Shown: positions 33,436 to 42,795, counted from the first letter of the stretch. The stretch: DNA of 64,000 nucleotides from an uncultured Dokdonia sp. (GCF_937910895.1 NZ_CALEMI010000044.1:1-64000), one strand, 5' to 3'. Program-made: numbers and translations. Notes: generated by a model from the sequence alone, not told the origin.

Positions 33436-34209
33436 ATGAAGCTTAATATAAGTAGACCTATTTGCTTTTTTGACTTGGAAACTACCGGCATTAACGTCGC
33501 TAAAGACCGCATTGTAGAAATTTCCATTTTAAAAGTATTTCCAGACGGAAGAGAAGAAGAATATACCCAACGCATTAATCCAACGGTTCCTATTCCAGCA
33601 GAAACTACAGCCGTACATGGTATTACGGACGCCGATATTACAGATGCACCTACATTTGCTGAGAAAGCTAATGAAATCCATAATTTAATTAAAGATGCAG
33701 ACTTGGCTGGCTTTAATTCGAATCGTTTTGATATTCCTTTATTAGCAGAAGAGTTATTGCGATGTGGTATTGATTTTGACATGAAAAATAGGAATGCAAT
33801 AGATGTACAGAACATTTTTCACAAAATGGAACAGCGTACACTAGTTGCTGCCTATAAGTTTTATTGCGATGAAGACTTAACCAATGCGCACAGTGCTGCT
33901 GCCGATACAAAGGCAACGTATGAGATTTTAAAATCACAGCTAGACCGTTATTACGATTTAGATAATGATATGAAATCTCTAGCCGATTTTAGTACGCGCA
34001 AGAAACTGGCAGATTTTGCAGGATTTATTGGATACAATGACAATGGCTCTGAAATCTTTGCTTTTGGAAAACATAAAGGAAAACTAGTAGAGACTGTATT
34101 AGAACAAGAACCTGGGTATTATGGCTGGATTCAAAATGCAGATTTTCCACTATACACAAAAAAAGTACTGACGGCGATCAAACTCCGCAAACTCAATACA
34201 AAATTATAA
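33436..34209 (+). CDS. 3'-5' exonuclease (DnaQ-like) with C-terminal DUF3820-like tail
   Basis: The protein has 257 residues. The DEDD exonuclease fold is clear: PICFFDLETTGIN (Asp/Glu pair), AVHGITDADITDAPTF, DLAGFNSNRFDIPLL and AHSAAADTKATYEIL. The end (~200-257: FGKHKGKLVETVLEQEPGYY, GWIQNADFPLYTKKVL) matches the small DUF3820-type module often attached to such exonucleases. It degrades DNA or RNA from the 3' end; the cellular role is not defined. It starts a tight run with the FAH, Hpt and cinA genes. Confidence 0.86.
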   Translation: MKLNISRPICFFDLETTGINVAKDRIVEISILKVFPDGREEEYTQRINPTVPIPAETTAVHGITDADITDAPTFAEKANEIHNLIKDADLAGFNSNRFDIPLLAEELLRCGIDFDMKNRNAIDVQNIFHKMEQRTLVAAYKFYCDEDLTNAHSAAADTKATYEILKSQLDRYYDLDNDMKSLADFSTRKKLADFAGFIGYNDNGSEIFAFGKHKGKLVETVLEQEPGYYGWIQNADFPLYTKKVLTAIKLRKLNTKL

Positions 34210-34214
34210 TCGAT

Positions 34215-34826
34215 ATGAAGCTACTCTGTATTGGACGTAATTATGCAAAGCATATTGAAGAACTAGCCAACGAAAAGCCAGTTCATCCCGTTGTCTTTTT
34301 AAAACCAGACTCCGCTATTCTCTTGAAAAAGCATCCTTTTGTGATTCCAGAATTTTCAAAAGATGTACACCATGAGGTAGAAATTCTCGTAAAAATTAAG
34401 AAAATAGGAAAGTATATAGACAAAAAATTTGCGCATACATACTATGACGAAATTGGTTTAGGTATTGACTTTACAGCGCGTGATTTACAATCAGATCTTA
34501 AAGCCAAAGGATTACCTTGGGAAAAGGCTAAAGCCTTTGACGGTGCTGCTGTTATAGGGGAATGGCTCCCAAAAAGTAATTTTGAAAATGTAGATAATAT
34601 CTCATTTAGCTTACAAAAAAATAATACGCTTGTGCAAGAGGGGAATACTGCACAAATGCTATGGAAAATAGACGAATTGATAAGTTATGTCTCTCAATAC
34701 TTTACTCTTAAGATCGGAGATGTTATATTTACAGGTACGCCAGCAGGTGTAGGTCCTGTTGCAGTAAATGATAAATTAAAAGGATTCATAGGAGATGTCG
34801 AGATGTTTTCTATCAACGTAAAATAG
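34215..34826 (+). CDS. Fumarylacetoacetate hydrolase family protein
   Basis: The protein has 203 residues, the short FAH form. The motifs CIGRNYAKHIEEL, PVVFLKPDSAIL, DVHHEVEILVKI with the metal-binding His-Glu-x-Glu, DFTARDLQSDLKAKGLPW and VIFTGTPAGVGPV are all present. Members of this branch act as acylpyruvases, oxaloacetate decarboxylases or isomerases. It starts 5 bp after the exonuclease gene and ends 2 bp before the Hpt gene. Confidence 0.88.
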   Translation: MKLLCIGRNYAKHIEELANEKPVHPVVFLKPDSAILLKKHPFVIPEFSKDVHHEVEILVKIKKIGKYIDKKFAHTYYDEIGLGIDFTARDLQSDLKAKGLPWEKAKAFDGAAVIGEWLPKSNFENVDNISFSLQKNNTLVQEGNTAQMLWKIDELISYVSQYFTLKIGDVIFTGTPAGVGPVAVNDKLKGFIGDVEMFSINVK

Positions 34827-34828
34827 CT

Positions 34829-35170
34829 ATGGCAAAGAATTATAACCTAGAAAAAGTACTGGAAATTGCTGGCGGTGATGAAAGTTTTGTAACTGTCATT
34901 GTAGAAACGTTCTTACAAGAAATTCCACCAGATATGGTCGCTATGCAAACGGCTATAGCAAACGATAACCACAAAATGGCGTATCAATTTGCGCATAAAA
35001 TGAAACCAAATCTAGATATGTTTGGAATCGATTTATTAAAGCAAATTGCTGCGATGGAGAAGTGGTCAGACTCCAATAAACCTACCTCTGCGATACAAGA
35101 ACAACTTGACCAGATTATCACGACACTTAATATCGTGATAGGCGAGTTGAAAGAAGATTTTAACTTCTAG
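34829..35170 (+). CDS. Stand-alone Hpt domain protein
   Basis: This four-helix protein of 113 residues carries the Hpt phosphotransfer site in MAYQFAHKMKPNLDMFGI, where the His is followed by Lys as usual. The preceding helix has VIVETFLQEIPPDMVAM. It can relay phosphate between hybrid sensor kinases and response regulators in the cytoplasm. No hybrid kinase is adjacent. It lies 2 bp after the FAH gene and 5 bp before cinA. Confidence 0.8.
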   Translation: MAKNYNLEKVLEIAGGDESFVTVIVETFLQEIPPDMVAMQTAIANDNHKMAYQFAHKMKPNLDMFGIDLLKQIAAMEKWSDSNKPTSAIQEQLDQIITTLNIVIGELKEDFNF

Positions 35171-35175
35171 CCTTT

Positions 35176-36423
35176 ATGAAAGCACATATTATTACAATAG
35201 GTGATGAGATTCTTATCGGCCAAATTGTAGACACGAATTCTGCCTATATTTCTAAGGCATTGAATGCGATTGGAATTTCTGTATATCAAATTAGCTCTGT
35301 ACAAGATGATAAAGCGCATATTCTGGAAAGTTTTGCTTTCGCGAAAGCGAACTCAGATATTATCATTATCACAGGAGGACTTGGACCTACCAAGGATGAT
35401 ATTACTAAAAGTACTTTTTGTGAGTTTTTTGAAGACCAACTTGTCTTTAATCAAGAGGTATTTGATCACGTCACCTATCTTTTTAAGAAGTATGTAAAAC
35501 AGCCATTATTAGAAGCAAATAAAACGCAAGCCTTGGTCCCTTCTAAAGCTACCATATTGACAAATCGTTTTGGTACAGCACCTGGTATGTGGATGGAAAA
35601 GGACGGAAAAGTATTTGTATCGATGCCTGGCGTTCCTTATGAGATGAAAGCACTTATGGAAGAAGCGGTGTTGCCAAGGCTACAAGAAAAATTTCATCTT
35701 CCCTATATCCTCCACAAAACATTGCTTACTTACGGAATGGGAGAGAGCGCTATTGCGGAGCGTATAGAAATTTTTGAAAACGAACTCCCTAAGGAGATCA
35801 AACTCGCATACTTGCCCTCGTTAGGACGTGTACGCTTACGATTATCTACTATGGGGGCTTTCAAACAAGAAGTAGATACGGCTATGGCTGTACAATTACA
35901 GAAATTAGAAGTGCTGGTAGAAGATATTTTTGTAGGCTATGAAGAAAGCGGATCGCTAGAGATGTTAATCGGACAAGCCCTTGTAGATCGTAATAAAACA
36001 CTTTCTATTGCAGAGAGTTGTACAGGTGGTAGTATAGTGCAACGATTTACCGCAAATGCAGGCGCCTCTAGGTATTTGGCAGGAAGTACGGTTACGTATG
36101 CTACACGATCAAAAACAGAAGTTTTAGGGGTAGATGAATCTCTTATAAAAAAGCATTCTGTGGTAAGTGCAGAAGTTGCAGAAGCGATGGCTGTACAAGT
36201 AAAAAAAATATACAATACGGATTATGCCATTTCAACTACAGGAAATGCAGGACCTACAAAAGGAGATTCTGATGCAGCTGTAGGAACGGTATATATTGGA
36301 ATTGCAACCCCAGAAGGGAGTACAGCACATCTTTTTATGATGGGAAATCATAGAGAAAGAGTGATTGGAAAGACCGTAAACAAGGCATTAGAGCTATTAC
36401 ACGAAGAAATTTTAAAAAACTAG
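35176..36423 (+). CDS. cinA: CinA family protein (competence/damage-inducible, NMN amidohydrolase)
   Basis: The protein has 415 residues. The N-terminal molybdopterin-binding-like part (ITIGDEILIGQIVDTNSAYI, IIITGGLGPTKDDITKSTF, VSMPGVPYEMKALM) is followed by the CinA C-terminal domain (LSIAESCTGGSIVQRFTANA, YLAGSTVTYATRSKTEVL, ISTTGNAGP), which can deamidate nicotinamide mononucleotide. The full-length two-domain form suggests pyridine-nucleotide salvage or repair. It closes the exonuclease-FAH-Hpt-cinA run. One iterated palindrome (35335) lies near the N-terminus and is read as FAFAKA. Confidence 0.92.
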   Translation: MKAHIITIGDEILIGQIVDTNSAYISKALNAIGISVYQISSVQDDKAHILESFAFAKANSDIIIITGGLGPTKDDITKSTFCEFFEDQLVFNQEVFDHVTYLFKKYVKQPLLEANKTQALVPSKATILTNRFGTAPGMWMEKDGKVFVSMPGVPYEMKALMEEAVLPRLQEKFHLPYILHKTLLTYGMGESAIAERIEIFENELPKEIKLAYLPSLGRVRLRLSTMGAFKQEVDTAMAVQLQKLEVLVEDIFVGYEESGSLEMLIGQALVDRNKTLSIAESCTGGSIVQRFTANAGASRYLAGSTVTYATRSKTEVLGVDESLIKKHSVVSAEVAEAMAVQVKKIYNTDYAISTTGNAGPTKGDSDAAVGTVYIGIATPEGSTAHLFMMGNHRERVIGKTVNKALELLHEEILKN

Positions 36424-36430
36424 CAATTTG

Positions 36431-36463
36431 TTTTGGTGTAGCTATAGATTTTACGTAAATTTG
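36431..36463 (+). promoter_or_regulatory. Promoter of the rpmB operon
   Basis: TTTTG (36431-36435), a 20-base spacer and TAAATTTG (36456-36463) fit the Bacteroidota -33/-7 pattern. Transcription would start near 36470, about 30 bases before the L28 start codon. Confidence 0.7.
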
Positions 36464-36499
36464 CACCCTGTTTTGAAATAACAAGAAAAGTTTAGTAAG

Positions 36500-36739
36500 A
36501 TGTCAAGAATTTGTGAGCTCACAGGAAAAAAAGCAATGGTAGGGAACAACGTTTCTCACGCCATGAATAAGACCAAGCGTAAATTTAACGTGAATCTTGT
36601 AAAAAAACGTTTTTATCTTCCTGAAGAAGATAAGTGGATTACACTAAAAGTGTCTACATCTGCTTTAAAAAATATTAATAAGAATGGAATCGCAGCGGTG
36701 CTTAAAGAAGCGCGTTCAAAAGGATTCTTAACTAAATAA
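36500..36739 (+). CDS. rpmB: 50S ribosomal protein L28
   Basis: This basic protein of 79 residues has the L28 pattern: SRICELTGKKAMVGNNVSHA, NKTKRKFNVNLVKKRFYLPE, KWITLKVSTSALKNINKNGI. L28 is part of the large ribosomal subunit. It is first of the rpmB-rpmG-DUF4295 operon and is preceded by a good Bacteroidota promoter. Confidence 0.97.
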   Translation: MSRICELTGKKAMVGNNVSHAMNKTKRKFNVNLVKKRFYLPEEDKWITLKVSTSALKNINKNGIAAVLKEARSKGFLTK

Positions 36740-36759
36740 TCCCATAAAGAGTAACAGAA

Positions 36760-36942
36760 ATGGCCAAGAGAGGGAACAGAGTACAGGTAATCTTAGAGTG
36801 CACAGAGCACAAAGCGACTGGAGAGCCAGGAACTTCAAGATACATCACAACAAAGAATAAAAAGAATACGCCAGATCGTATGGAGTTAAAGAAATTTAAC
36901 GCTGTATTAAAGCGTATGACCGTTCATAAAGAAATTAAATAA
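36760..36942 (+). CDS. rpmG: 50S ribosomal protein L33
   Basis: This small basic protein of 60 residues reads [20 protein letters not shown] and ends [17 protein letters not shown], the L33 pattern. The usual paired Cys are reduced to one (Cys13), so this is a zinc-independent form. It follows L28 by 20 bp and precedes the DUF4295 gene by 9 bp. Confidence 0.96.
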   Translation: MAKRGNRVQVILECTEHKATGEPGTSRYITTKNKKNTPDRMELKKFNAVLKRMTVHKEIK

Positions 36943-36951
36943 GTTTAAGAC

Positions 36952-37104
36952 ATGGCAAAGAAATCAGTAGCATCGTTACAGACAGGATCTAAGCGTTTGA
37001 CAAAAGCGATCAAAATGGTGAAATCTCCAAAATCAGGAGCTTACACTTTTGTTGAAGCCGTTATGGTACCAGAAAAAGTAAATGACTTCTTAGCTAAGAA
37101 ATAA
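36952..37104 (+). CDS. DUF4295 family protein, 50 residues
   Basis: A very short gene read as MAKKSVASLQTGSKRLTKAI ... VMVPEKVNDFLAKK. It is basic and lies 9 bp after L33. The family is restricted to Bacteroidota and is nearly always found after L28 and L33, so a ribosome-linked role is likely, though unproven. It is followed by a strong terminator at 37126. In many relatives ftsY comes next; here it does not. Confidence 0.9.
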   Translation: MAKKSVASLQTGSKRLTKAIKMVKSPKSGAYTFVEAVMVPEKVNDFLAKK

Positions 37105-37125
37105 ATTTTACTTGTATACAATATT

Positions 37126-37157
37126 AAAACCCATTTTCGCAAGAAGATGGGTTTTTT
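37126..37157 (+). terminator. Terminator of the rpmB-rpmG-DUF4295 operon
   Basis: AAAACCCAT (37126-37134) pairs with ATGGGTTTT (37147-37155), followed by further T. Confidence 0.9.
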
Positions 37158-37268
37158 GTGTTTTTTTTTGAAAACAAAGTATATCATCTCTGACGTTAAA
37201 AAAGAAGATTTATATCTTATAGTTGTACCACATCTATATCTCTATTGTAAGTCAGTTAAATAAAACCT

Positions 37269-37982
37269 ATGAGTAATAGAATTTTAGTACTACTTCTTAT
37301 TAGTTTGTCAATCAATTCTTGTGGGATTTTCAAAACGCATCACAAGAGTGAACTGATTGATTTTGAAAATAATTCAATAACCAAGGAATCTTTAAAACTA
37401 GATGGGTATTATTATACAGAATTCGAAATTGAATATGGAAAAAATTCGCCGCCTTTTATTGACGATTACATAAGAAAAACAGGAATAAATAACATAAAAT
37501 ATCTTTCTGTGTTTTTTATTTATGAAGATGGTTTTGCAATTAACATAGGGGGAATCAATGGACTTTCACGCTATTATTGTGCTGAAAAAGAAAATTATGA
37601 AAACACTTATGAAAGTGCACATAAAACAATTGAATTAATGCTTCAAACTCAAAACTCTGAAGAAAAGAGAACCAAAAGAATTTGTGGCTTTAAACCAAAT
37701 GACATAGGAAATAAAGGCTTAGTTAAAATTAACAGCGATAGTATTAAAATACAGTTTTACCGAATTGAAATGCAAAACCCAACTAAAGATTCTTTTAATT
37801 CAGCTTATTTATACGAAGCTAATGGAATTATAAAATCTGACTCAAGTTTTGTACTAAAAACTGAAACTGAATTTAGAACTAACATGACAATAACTAAAAA
37901 TAAGCTATTTCAATTTAGGCAAACTGAACAGAAACCAACTATTGAAAATTATTTTATAAAGAATAAAAATCAATTTCAATAG
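37269..37982 (+). CDS. Hypothetical lipoprotein
   Basis: The protein has 237 residues. Residues 1-18 form a lipoprotein signal ending in SLSINSC, so it is lipid-anchored. The rest has no recognised domain; it is polar, with YYYTEFEIEYGKNSPPFIDD and IKYLSVFFIYEDGFAINIGG suggesting a beta-rich fold. It is more AT-rich than its neighbours and occupies the place where ftsY is often found after the L33 operon, so it may be an insertion. No function is proposed. Confidence 0.6.
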   Translation: MSNRILVLLLISLSINSCGIFKTHHKSELIDFENNSITKESLKLDGYYYTEFEIEYGKNSPPFIDDYIRKTGINNIKYLSVFFIYEDGFAINIGGINGLSRYYCAEKENYENTYESAHKTIELMLQTQNSEEKRTKRICGFKPNDIGNKGLVKINSDSIKIQFYRIEMQNPTKDSFNSAYLYEANGIIKSDSSFVLKTETEFRTNMTITKNKLFQFRQTEQKPTIENYFIKNKNQFQ

Positions 37983-38023
37983 TAGCTTATTACTGCATAG
38001 AATTATTAAAGGTTATTTGCTCA

Positions 38024-38512
38024 TCAATCCCTGTTCCACTCCACAGCATCCCCTATTTCTATGACCCACTCCTCAGCGAGTCCGCCGTTGATTTCTAAGA
38101 CATATTTGGCAGGGACTTGTGATGGTAGTAAAGAAAGATCCATAGGCTTTGCATTTTCAGCAAAAGAAACCACTTTCTTATTAGCATCTATAAAAATAAG
38201 GTCCAACGGAATCAAGGTATTTTTCATATGAAAATTCTGTACACGTTCTTCCTCTAGTATAAATAACATTCCTTGTAAGACTTCCATACTTGATCTGTGC
38301 ATCAATCCTGTCTCACGCTCATAATCGTCTTCAGCGAACTCGATAGCTATTTTTTTAATAAGAGTTCCATCTGCTTTGGTTAATGTAAGGGTGCCTTCTT
38401 TGGTGAAGGCAAAGTCAGTAGGAGTAATGGTTTTCTCTTCTTTTGTTTCCTTACAGCTATACACGCTCATAGAGATGAGGAGGGCAAGTACTATTTTTAA
38501 TACAATCTTCAT
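38024..38512 (-). CDS. DUF192 family lipoprotein
   Basis: The protein has 162 residues. A lipoprotein signal ends in SVYSC (Cys20). The DUF192 domain follows: IKKIAIEFAEDDYERETGLM, GMLFILEEERVQNFHMKNTL, IPLDLIFIDANKKVV and YVLEINGGLAEEW. The family is a small beta barrel of unknown role, usually exported. It starts 3 bp after the lgt gene's stop and is likely co-transcribed with it. Confidence 0.86.
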   Translation of the reverse strand: MKIVLKIVLALLISMSVYSCKETKEEKTITPTDFAFTKEGTLTLTKADGTLIKKIAIEFAEDDYERETGLMHRSSMEVLQGMLFILEEERVQNFHMKNTLIPLDLIFIDANKKVVSFAENAKPMDLSLLPSQVPAKYVLEINGGLAEEWVIEIGDAVEWNRD

Positions 38513-38515
38513 GGC

Positions 38516-39442
38516 TTAAGCTTCTTTTTTTGTCAAAGAAGCATAGACGAGATAGGCACCGATAAGAATAAAAGGAATACTTAAAATTTGACCTGTATTC
38601 AAACCTAGAATCCAATCTTCACGTCCTTCTACTTGTTCTCGCTTAAAGTTTTCTACAATCAAACGTACACCCATTAATAGAAGTAAGAACGTACCAAATA
38701 GCAATCCTATTTTTTCTGATGCTTTTGTTTTCCAATAAAGATATAAGATAATTAAAAAGATAATCCCATAGCCAACAGCTTCCATAAGTTGTCCAGGATA
38801 GCGATACGGAATCTCTGCTATTTTTTCTGCAAATTGCGAATCTTCTGTGAGTGCTTGGTATGCTTTTCTAGGATTACGTATATTGGTAAGAGACATCGCA
38901 CGTCCTTCACTAATTCCGTCTTGTATAAATTGAACTCCTATAGCACTATCTGTTACTTTTCCTACCATTTCTGAATTAAAAAAGTTTCCTACTCTTACAA
39001 ACATAGCGCCTAGTGATACGGGGATAGCGACACGATCTAATACCCAAAAGAATGGTTTCTTCACTACTTTTTTACTGTAGCGATACATTGCATACATTCC
39101 TACAATAAAAGCTCCGTGGCTAGCTAATCCTCTAAATCCTGTAAACTCAAATTCAGGAACAAATTTAAAGGGTAAAAATACTGATAGCGGATCTTCCCAT
39201 AATAATTCTGTTTGATAGAACAAGACATGTCCTAATCGTGCTCCTAAGAGAATAGAAACCACGGCGTATATAAAAATAGAATCTAATTTTTCTAAAGGAA
39301 TCTTTTCGTTGATGTACACTTTTTTCATCAGGTAATATCCTAATGAAAAAGCAACAACAAACATCAGGCTGTAAAAATGAATGGTAATAAAACCAAGGTC
39401 TATTCCCGTAAGTGGATTCCAAGTAAATTTAAGTGCAATCAT
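38516..39442 (-). CDS. lgt: Prolipoprotein diacylglyceryl transferase
   Basis: The protein has 308 residues with seven or so membrane helices. It transfers diacylglycerol from phosphatidylglycerol to the lipobox Cys of exported prolipoproteins, the first step of lipoprotein maturation. The family signature is FRGLASHGAFIVGMYAMYRY with the essential His, ALGMAFVRVGNF-like SLGAMFVRVGNFFNSEMVG, and YPGQLMEAVGYG. The substrates include many of the lipoproteins in this window. It is followed by the DUF192 gene. Confidence 0.95.
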   Translation of the reverse strand: MIALKFTWNPLTGIDLGFITIHFYSLMFVVAFSLGYYLMKKVYINEKIPLEKLDSIFIYAVVSILLGARLGHVLFYQTELLWEDPLSVFLPFKFVPEFEFTGFRGLASHGAFIVGMYAMYRYSKKVVKKPFFWVLDRVAIPVSLGAMFVRVGNFFNSEMVGKVTDSAIGVQFIQDGISEGRAMSLTNIRNPRKAYQALTEDSQFAEKIAEIPYRYPGQLMEAVGYGIIFLIILYLYWKTKASEKIGLLFGTFLLLLMGVRLIVENFKREQVEGREDWILGLNTGQILSIPFILIGAYLVYASLTKKEA

Positions 39443-39645
39443 AATGGTTGTTAGCGTTCAGTTTATGAAATATAGCGTATAAAAAGATACTACATTTAGA
39501 GTTTGGTACTGAACTATTTTTTTGATTTATTTTTTTCAATTCTTAAGGCTAAATTAAAAATTTGGCGGTCATAGAAAATGAACATGAACCTTTCGATTTA
39601 GCACTGATTAGCTATATTTTACACACCGTGTTATACCATAGTTAT

Positions 39646-40377
39646 TTAAAAGTCATTTAATATTCTTTCGTATGATAATATTCTAGTTGTTAATCTATCT
39701 ATTTCATGCATTGTGTAATTCTTTCCTTTTACATGTCTAATATGCGCTATAATATTATCAATTTCGCTTTCTTTCTTTACAATTATATATAGAATTTGAT
39801 TTGCATTAAAATACAATCTTTCATTTTTCAATTTTGAATTACAACTTCTTTTTTTTGCGGGAGTATCATATTGGTTTAAATTATGCCATGCAAAAAAATC
39901 TTCATTAAAAGGAGGTACATATCTCCATTCTCTTTCATCTGCAAATCGGTATTTTTCTATTGTCTTTCCCTTACGAAATAAAGGGCCCTCATAAACCTTA
40001 GAATATCTAATAATATTGGTTTTATTCACTCGCTCTTCTCTTGGAATATCCATATCCCAAGAAACTTCCCTCATATTGTCAATCAAGTCAGCTGCAAATT
40101 TTGAAGAACTATTTAAGTAAACAACTGGGTTTAATCCTTTTTCCACTGCCCATTCTTTGCTAAGCCCTATTCCATAATGACCGTATTTTTCAATATGTTC
40201 TGTTATTTCAGATATTTTTATATCACAAAATGAAACCATAGGAATTGCAACTTCTACTGGCCTAGTGCTATGATTAAGCTTTTCTACACAATATTTCAAT
40301 TTAAAATTATCGCTTAATATTCCTTCAAGTCCTTTTTTTGAAGTAAAGTGAAAAACAGTTGATGGAGAAATACTCAT
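39646..40377 (-). CDS. AbiGi-like abortive infection antitoxin, without partner
   Basis: The protein has 243 residues. The start (STVFHFTSKKGLEGILSDNF, KYCVEKL), then VEVAIPMVSFCDIKISEITE, HIEKYGHYGIGLSKEWAVEK, LNPVVYLNS and DEREWRYVPPF follow the pattern of AbiGi, described as the antitoxin half of the type IV AbiG phage-exclusion pair. The His/Phe/Thr opening and the DEREWR segment are typical. The usual toxin AbiGii is absent: the neighbours are lgt and yidD. It may act alone, have a distant partner, or be a domain of broader use. The flanking DNA is AT-rich. Confidence 0.7.
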   Translation of the reverse strand: MSISPSTVFHFTSKKGLEGILSDNFKLKYCVEKLNHSTRPVEVAIPMVSFCDIKISEITEHIEKYGHYGIGLSKEWAVEKGLNPVVYLNSSSKFAADLIDNMREVSWDMDIPREERVNKTNIIRYSKVYEGPLFRKGKTIEKYRFADEREWRYVPPFNEDFFAWHNLNQYDTPAKKRSCNSKLKNERLYFNANQILYIIVKKESEIDNIIAHIRHVKGKNYTMHEIDRLTTRILSYERILNDF

Positions 40378-40627
40378 GTTCTTGCTTTAATTTATCTTAA
40401 AAATCAACCTACTTTGCAGGTGGTTATGTTCTTTTGGCTTTGCCTGTACTGCACAATTTTTTGAATCCGATTATATACTTGAGACAGTTAATTCAGTAAA
40501 TAAAAGTTGCCAAGGTTGCCTTTATAGAGGCTTTCCAAAGCCACCTTCTAAGAAGGTGTGATTTTTACTTACGTATAACACATAAGTAAAGATAACAAAG
40601 TCAGTTTTTCCTAACCGTATTCTGACC

Positions 40628-40879
40628 TTATTTTTTAGCATCTTCTTTTGGAGGTACAGGGTCATAGCCTTGCCTGCCCCATGGATGACAAGAAAAAATA
40701 CGTTTTATAGATAAGCCACCACCTTTGATGAGTCCGTGGGTTTGTAACGCCTCTTGGGTATAATGCGAACAGGTAGGTGTAAATCTACAGGTAGAGGGTG
40801 TCCAAGAGGAGATCAACTTTTGGTATAACCAAATAATACCTAAAAAAGGTGCAATAGCTATTTTTTTAAAGGAAGCCAT
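40628..40879 (-). CDS. yidD: Membrane protein insertion efficiency factor YidD
   Basis: This small protein of 83 residues has an amphipathic N-terminal helix and the family signature [21 protein letters not shown]-like [27 protein letters not shown] and [20 protein letters not shown]. It helps YidC/Sec insert membrane proteins. It overlaps the last base of cysS, so the two are co-transcribed, as in many Bacteroidota. Confidence 0.93.
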   Translation of the reverse strand: MASFKKIAIAPFLGIIWLYQKLISSWTPSTCRFTPTCSHYTQEALQTHGLIKGGGLSIKRIFSCHPWGRQGYDPVPPKEDAKK

Positions 40880-42363
40880 TAGTTCACAGTAAAGGTGGTG
40901 CCTTCACGACCATCTTTCAGCTGAATTCCTAAGGCTAATAACTCATCACGAATCTTGTCGCTAGTGGCAAAGTCTTTATTCTCACGTGCTTCTTTACGTA
41001 ATTTGATCAATAACTCAACAGCGCCAGAGAGTTTGGAATCGTCCGCTTTCGCGAAAGCGTCCCCATCTTCAAGACCCAACACATCAAAAACAAAGGCATT
41101 CATCGTCTGTGTAAGCAGTTTCAGATCGTCTGCTGTGATGGTTGCTTTCTCGTCTTTAATTAGGTGTATTTGCTTTACAGCTTCAAAAAGTTGCGCAATT
41201 AGAATAGGACTGTTAAAGTCATCATTCATTGCATCATAACAAGATTGTTTCCAAGCAGGAACATCCATCGTACTCGTTGTATCAGTCGGTAATGACTTCA
41301 TCACTTTCAACGCATCCATCAATCTACCGAAGCCTTTTTCACTAGCGATCAAAGCATCATTACTAAAGTCAAGAATACTTCTGTAATTGGCTTGTAGCAC
41401 AAAGAAACGAGCAGCACTCGGTGCAAACCCTTTACTTAAATGCGGACTATCGCCAGTAAAGATTTCGCCTGGGTTAATACTATTGCCTGTACTTTTTGAC
41501 ATCTTTTGTCCATTAAGCGTAAGCATATTGGCATGCATCCAATAGCGTACGGGAACAGTGCCTATAGCGGCTTCGTTTTGTGCAATCTCACACTCGTGAT
41601 GTGGGAATTTTAAATCCATACCACCACCGTGGATATCAAATTGATCTCCTAGATATTTGGTACTCATCGCTGTACATTCTAGATGCCAACCTGGAAAACC
41701 ATCTCCCCAAGGGCTAGGCCAGCGCATAATATGTTCTGGTCCTGCTTTTTTCCAAAGCGCAAAATCCTGAGGGTTTTCTTTTTCATCTTGTGCGTTGAGC
41801 GCACGAGTATTGGCGATCATATCTTCCAGCTTACGACCACTTAATTTGCCGTACTCGTGATCTTTATTGAAGGTAACGACATCAAAATAGACAGAGCCGT
41901 TTTTTTCATAAGCATAGCCGTTTTCTAGAATTTTTTTAATAATCTCAATTTGCTCTATGATATGTCCCGTTGCTGTCGGCTCAATACTAGGCGGCAGAAA
42001 ATTAAAAGTATTTAAGATATTATGGAAGTCAACAGTATATTGTTGAACCACTTCCATAGGTTCTATTTTTTCAAGACGTGCTTTTTTGGCAATCTTATCT
42101 TCACCTTGATCGCCATCATCGGTAAGGTGACCAGCATCGGTGATATTACGGACATAACGTACTTTATATCCTAAATGCTTTAGGTATCTAAAAATCATAT
42201 CAAAGCTCATAAACGTACGTACATTCCCTAAGTGTACATTACTATATACAGTAGGACCACAAACATACATTCCAATATGTCCTTCGAGGAGGGGAATAAA
42301 ATCTTCTTTCTTTCCTGTAAGAGAGTTGTATATTTTTAAGGATTGCTCTTTATATAATGCCAT
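40879..42363 (-). CDS. cysS: Cysteine--tRNA ligase
   Basis: This class I synthetase of 494 residues loads Cys onto tRNA-Cys. It has the HIGH-type motif in [20 protein letters not shown], a zinc site with [15 protein letters not shown] and [12 protein letters not shown], and the KMSKS motif in [14 protein letters not shown]-terminal helical domain (DALIT-like) ends with [14 protein letters not shown]. The iterated palindrome at 41045 encodes AFAKA near the C-terminus. It overlaps yidD by one base. The upstream region 42364-42795 contains its promoter. Confidence 0.96.
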   Translation of the reverse strand: MALYKEQSLKIYNSLTGKKEDFIPLLEGHIGMYVCGPTVYSNVHLGNVRTFMSFDMIFRYLKHLGYKVRYVRNITDAGHLTDDGDQGEDKIAKKARLEKIEPMEVVQQYTVDFHNILNTFNFLPPSIEPTATGHIIEQIEIIKKILENGYAYEKNGSVYFDVVTFNKDHEYGKLSGRKLEDMIANTRALNAQDEKENPQDFALWKKAGPEHIMRWPSPWGDGFPGWHLECTAMSTKYLGDQFDIHGGGMDLKFPHHECEIAQNEAAIGTVPVRYWMHANMLTLNGQKMSKSTGNSINPGEIFTGDSPHLSKGFAPSAARFFVLQANYRSILDFSNDALIASEKGFGRLMDALKVMKSLPTDTTSTMDVPAWKQSCYDAMNDDFNSPILIAQLFEAVKQIHLIKDEKATITADDLKLLTQTMNAFVFDVLGLEDGDAFAKADDSKLSGAVELLIKLRKEARENKDFATSDKIRDELLALGIQLKDGREGTTFTVN

Positions 42364-42397
42364 TCGTTGGTCTTTTAAATGATAGTGAATTTTATTA

Positions 42398-42480
42398 GTG
42401 AAACTCGATTTTGAGAAGTCTGTAAGACGACCTCAAAATTGTAAGTTGAACTAATCCCGCTTTTTGGCGGGACTTTGGTT
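42398..42480 (+). repeat. Structured GTGAAAC...GTTGAAC repeat, copy 4
   Basis: The first stem is GATTTTGAG with CTCAAAATT. Relative to copy 1 a C-G pair has become T-A on both arms, and one pair is G-T. The inner stem is GTCT-GTA-AGAC, and the 3-base gap and AGTTGAAC are kept. The second hairpin is TCCCGC with GCGGGA. Confidence 0.8.
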
Positions 42481-42528
42481 TAATATTTTTTTATTGTTAA
42501 CGAAGATAGTACGCTTTGTGTCAAAATC

Positions 42529-42558
42529 AAAAGCGATAACAGAGAGTTATCGCTTTTT
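42529..42558. terminator. Terminator hairpin after repeat copy 4
   Basis: AAAAGCGATAAC (42529-42540) pairs exactly with GTTATCGCTTTT (42546-42557), followed by T. No annotated gene ends here, which suggests that a short transcript containing the repeat ends at this point. Confidence 0.8.
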
Positions 42559-42795
42559 TGAAGAATATCTATTCTTTTTATACTATAAAGTTTCTGTAGG
42601 GTACTATAAGACTATGTATTTATGAATTTCTTTTTGACGATAAAAGTGATGTTCAAGTATCAGAATGGCAGTATTTTACGGTTTTTCCGCACATTTTATT
42701 TTTTTTGGGTAATGAAATAAAACACCTGTTACTATGAAGTAGAGGCGGAATCCGAAAAGCCTAAGATAGAGTAGGAAACAAGTAACCATTAAGTC

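Larger units (their letters stand above)
42364..42795. other. Divergent intergenic region with a structured repeat and a terminator-like hairpin
   Basis: It lies between cysS (minus) and the 42796 lipoprotein gene (plus). It holds one copy of the GTGAAAC...GTTGAAC structured repeat (42398-42480) and a hairpin with T-run (42529-42558). The hairpin suggests a short plus-strand transcript that would include the repeat. Promoters for both genes should be here. Confidence 0.55.
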
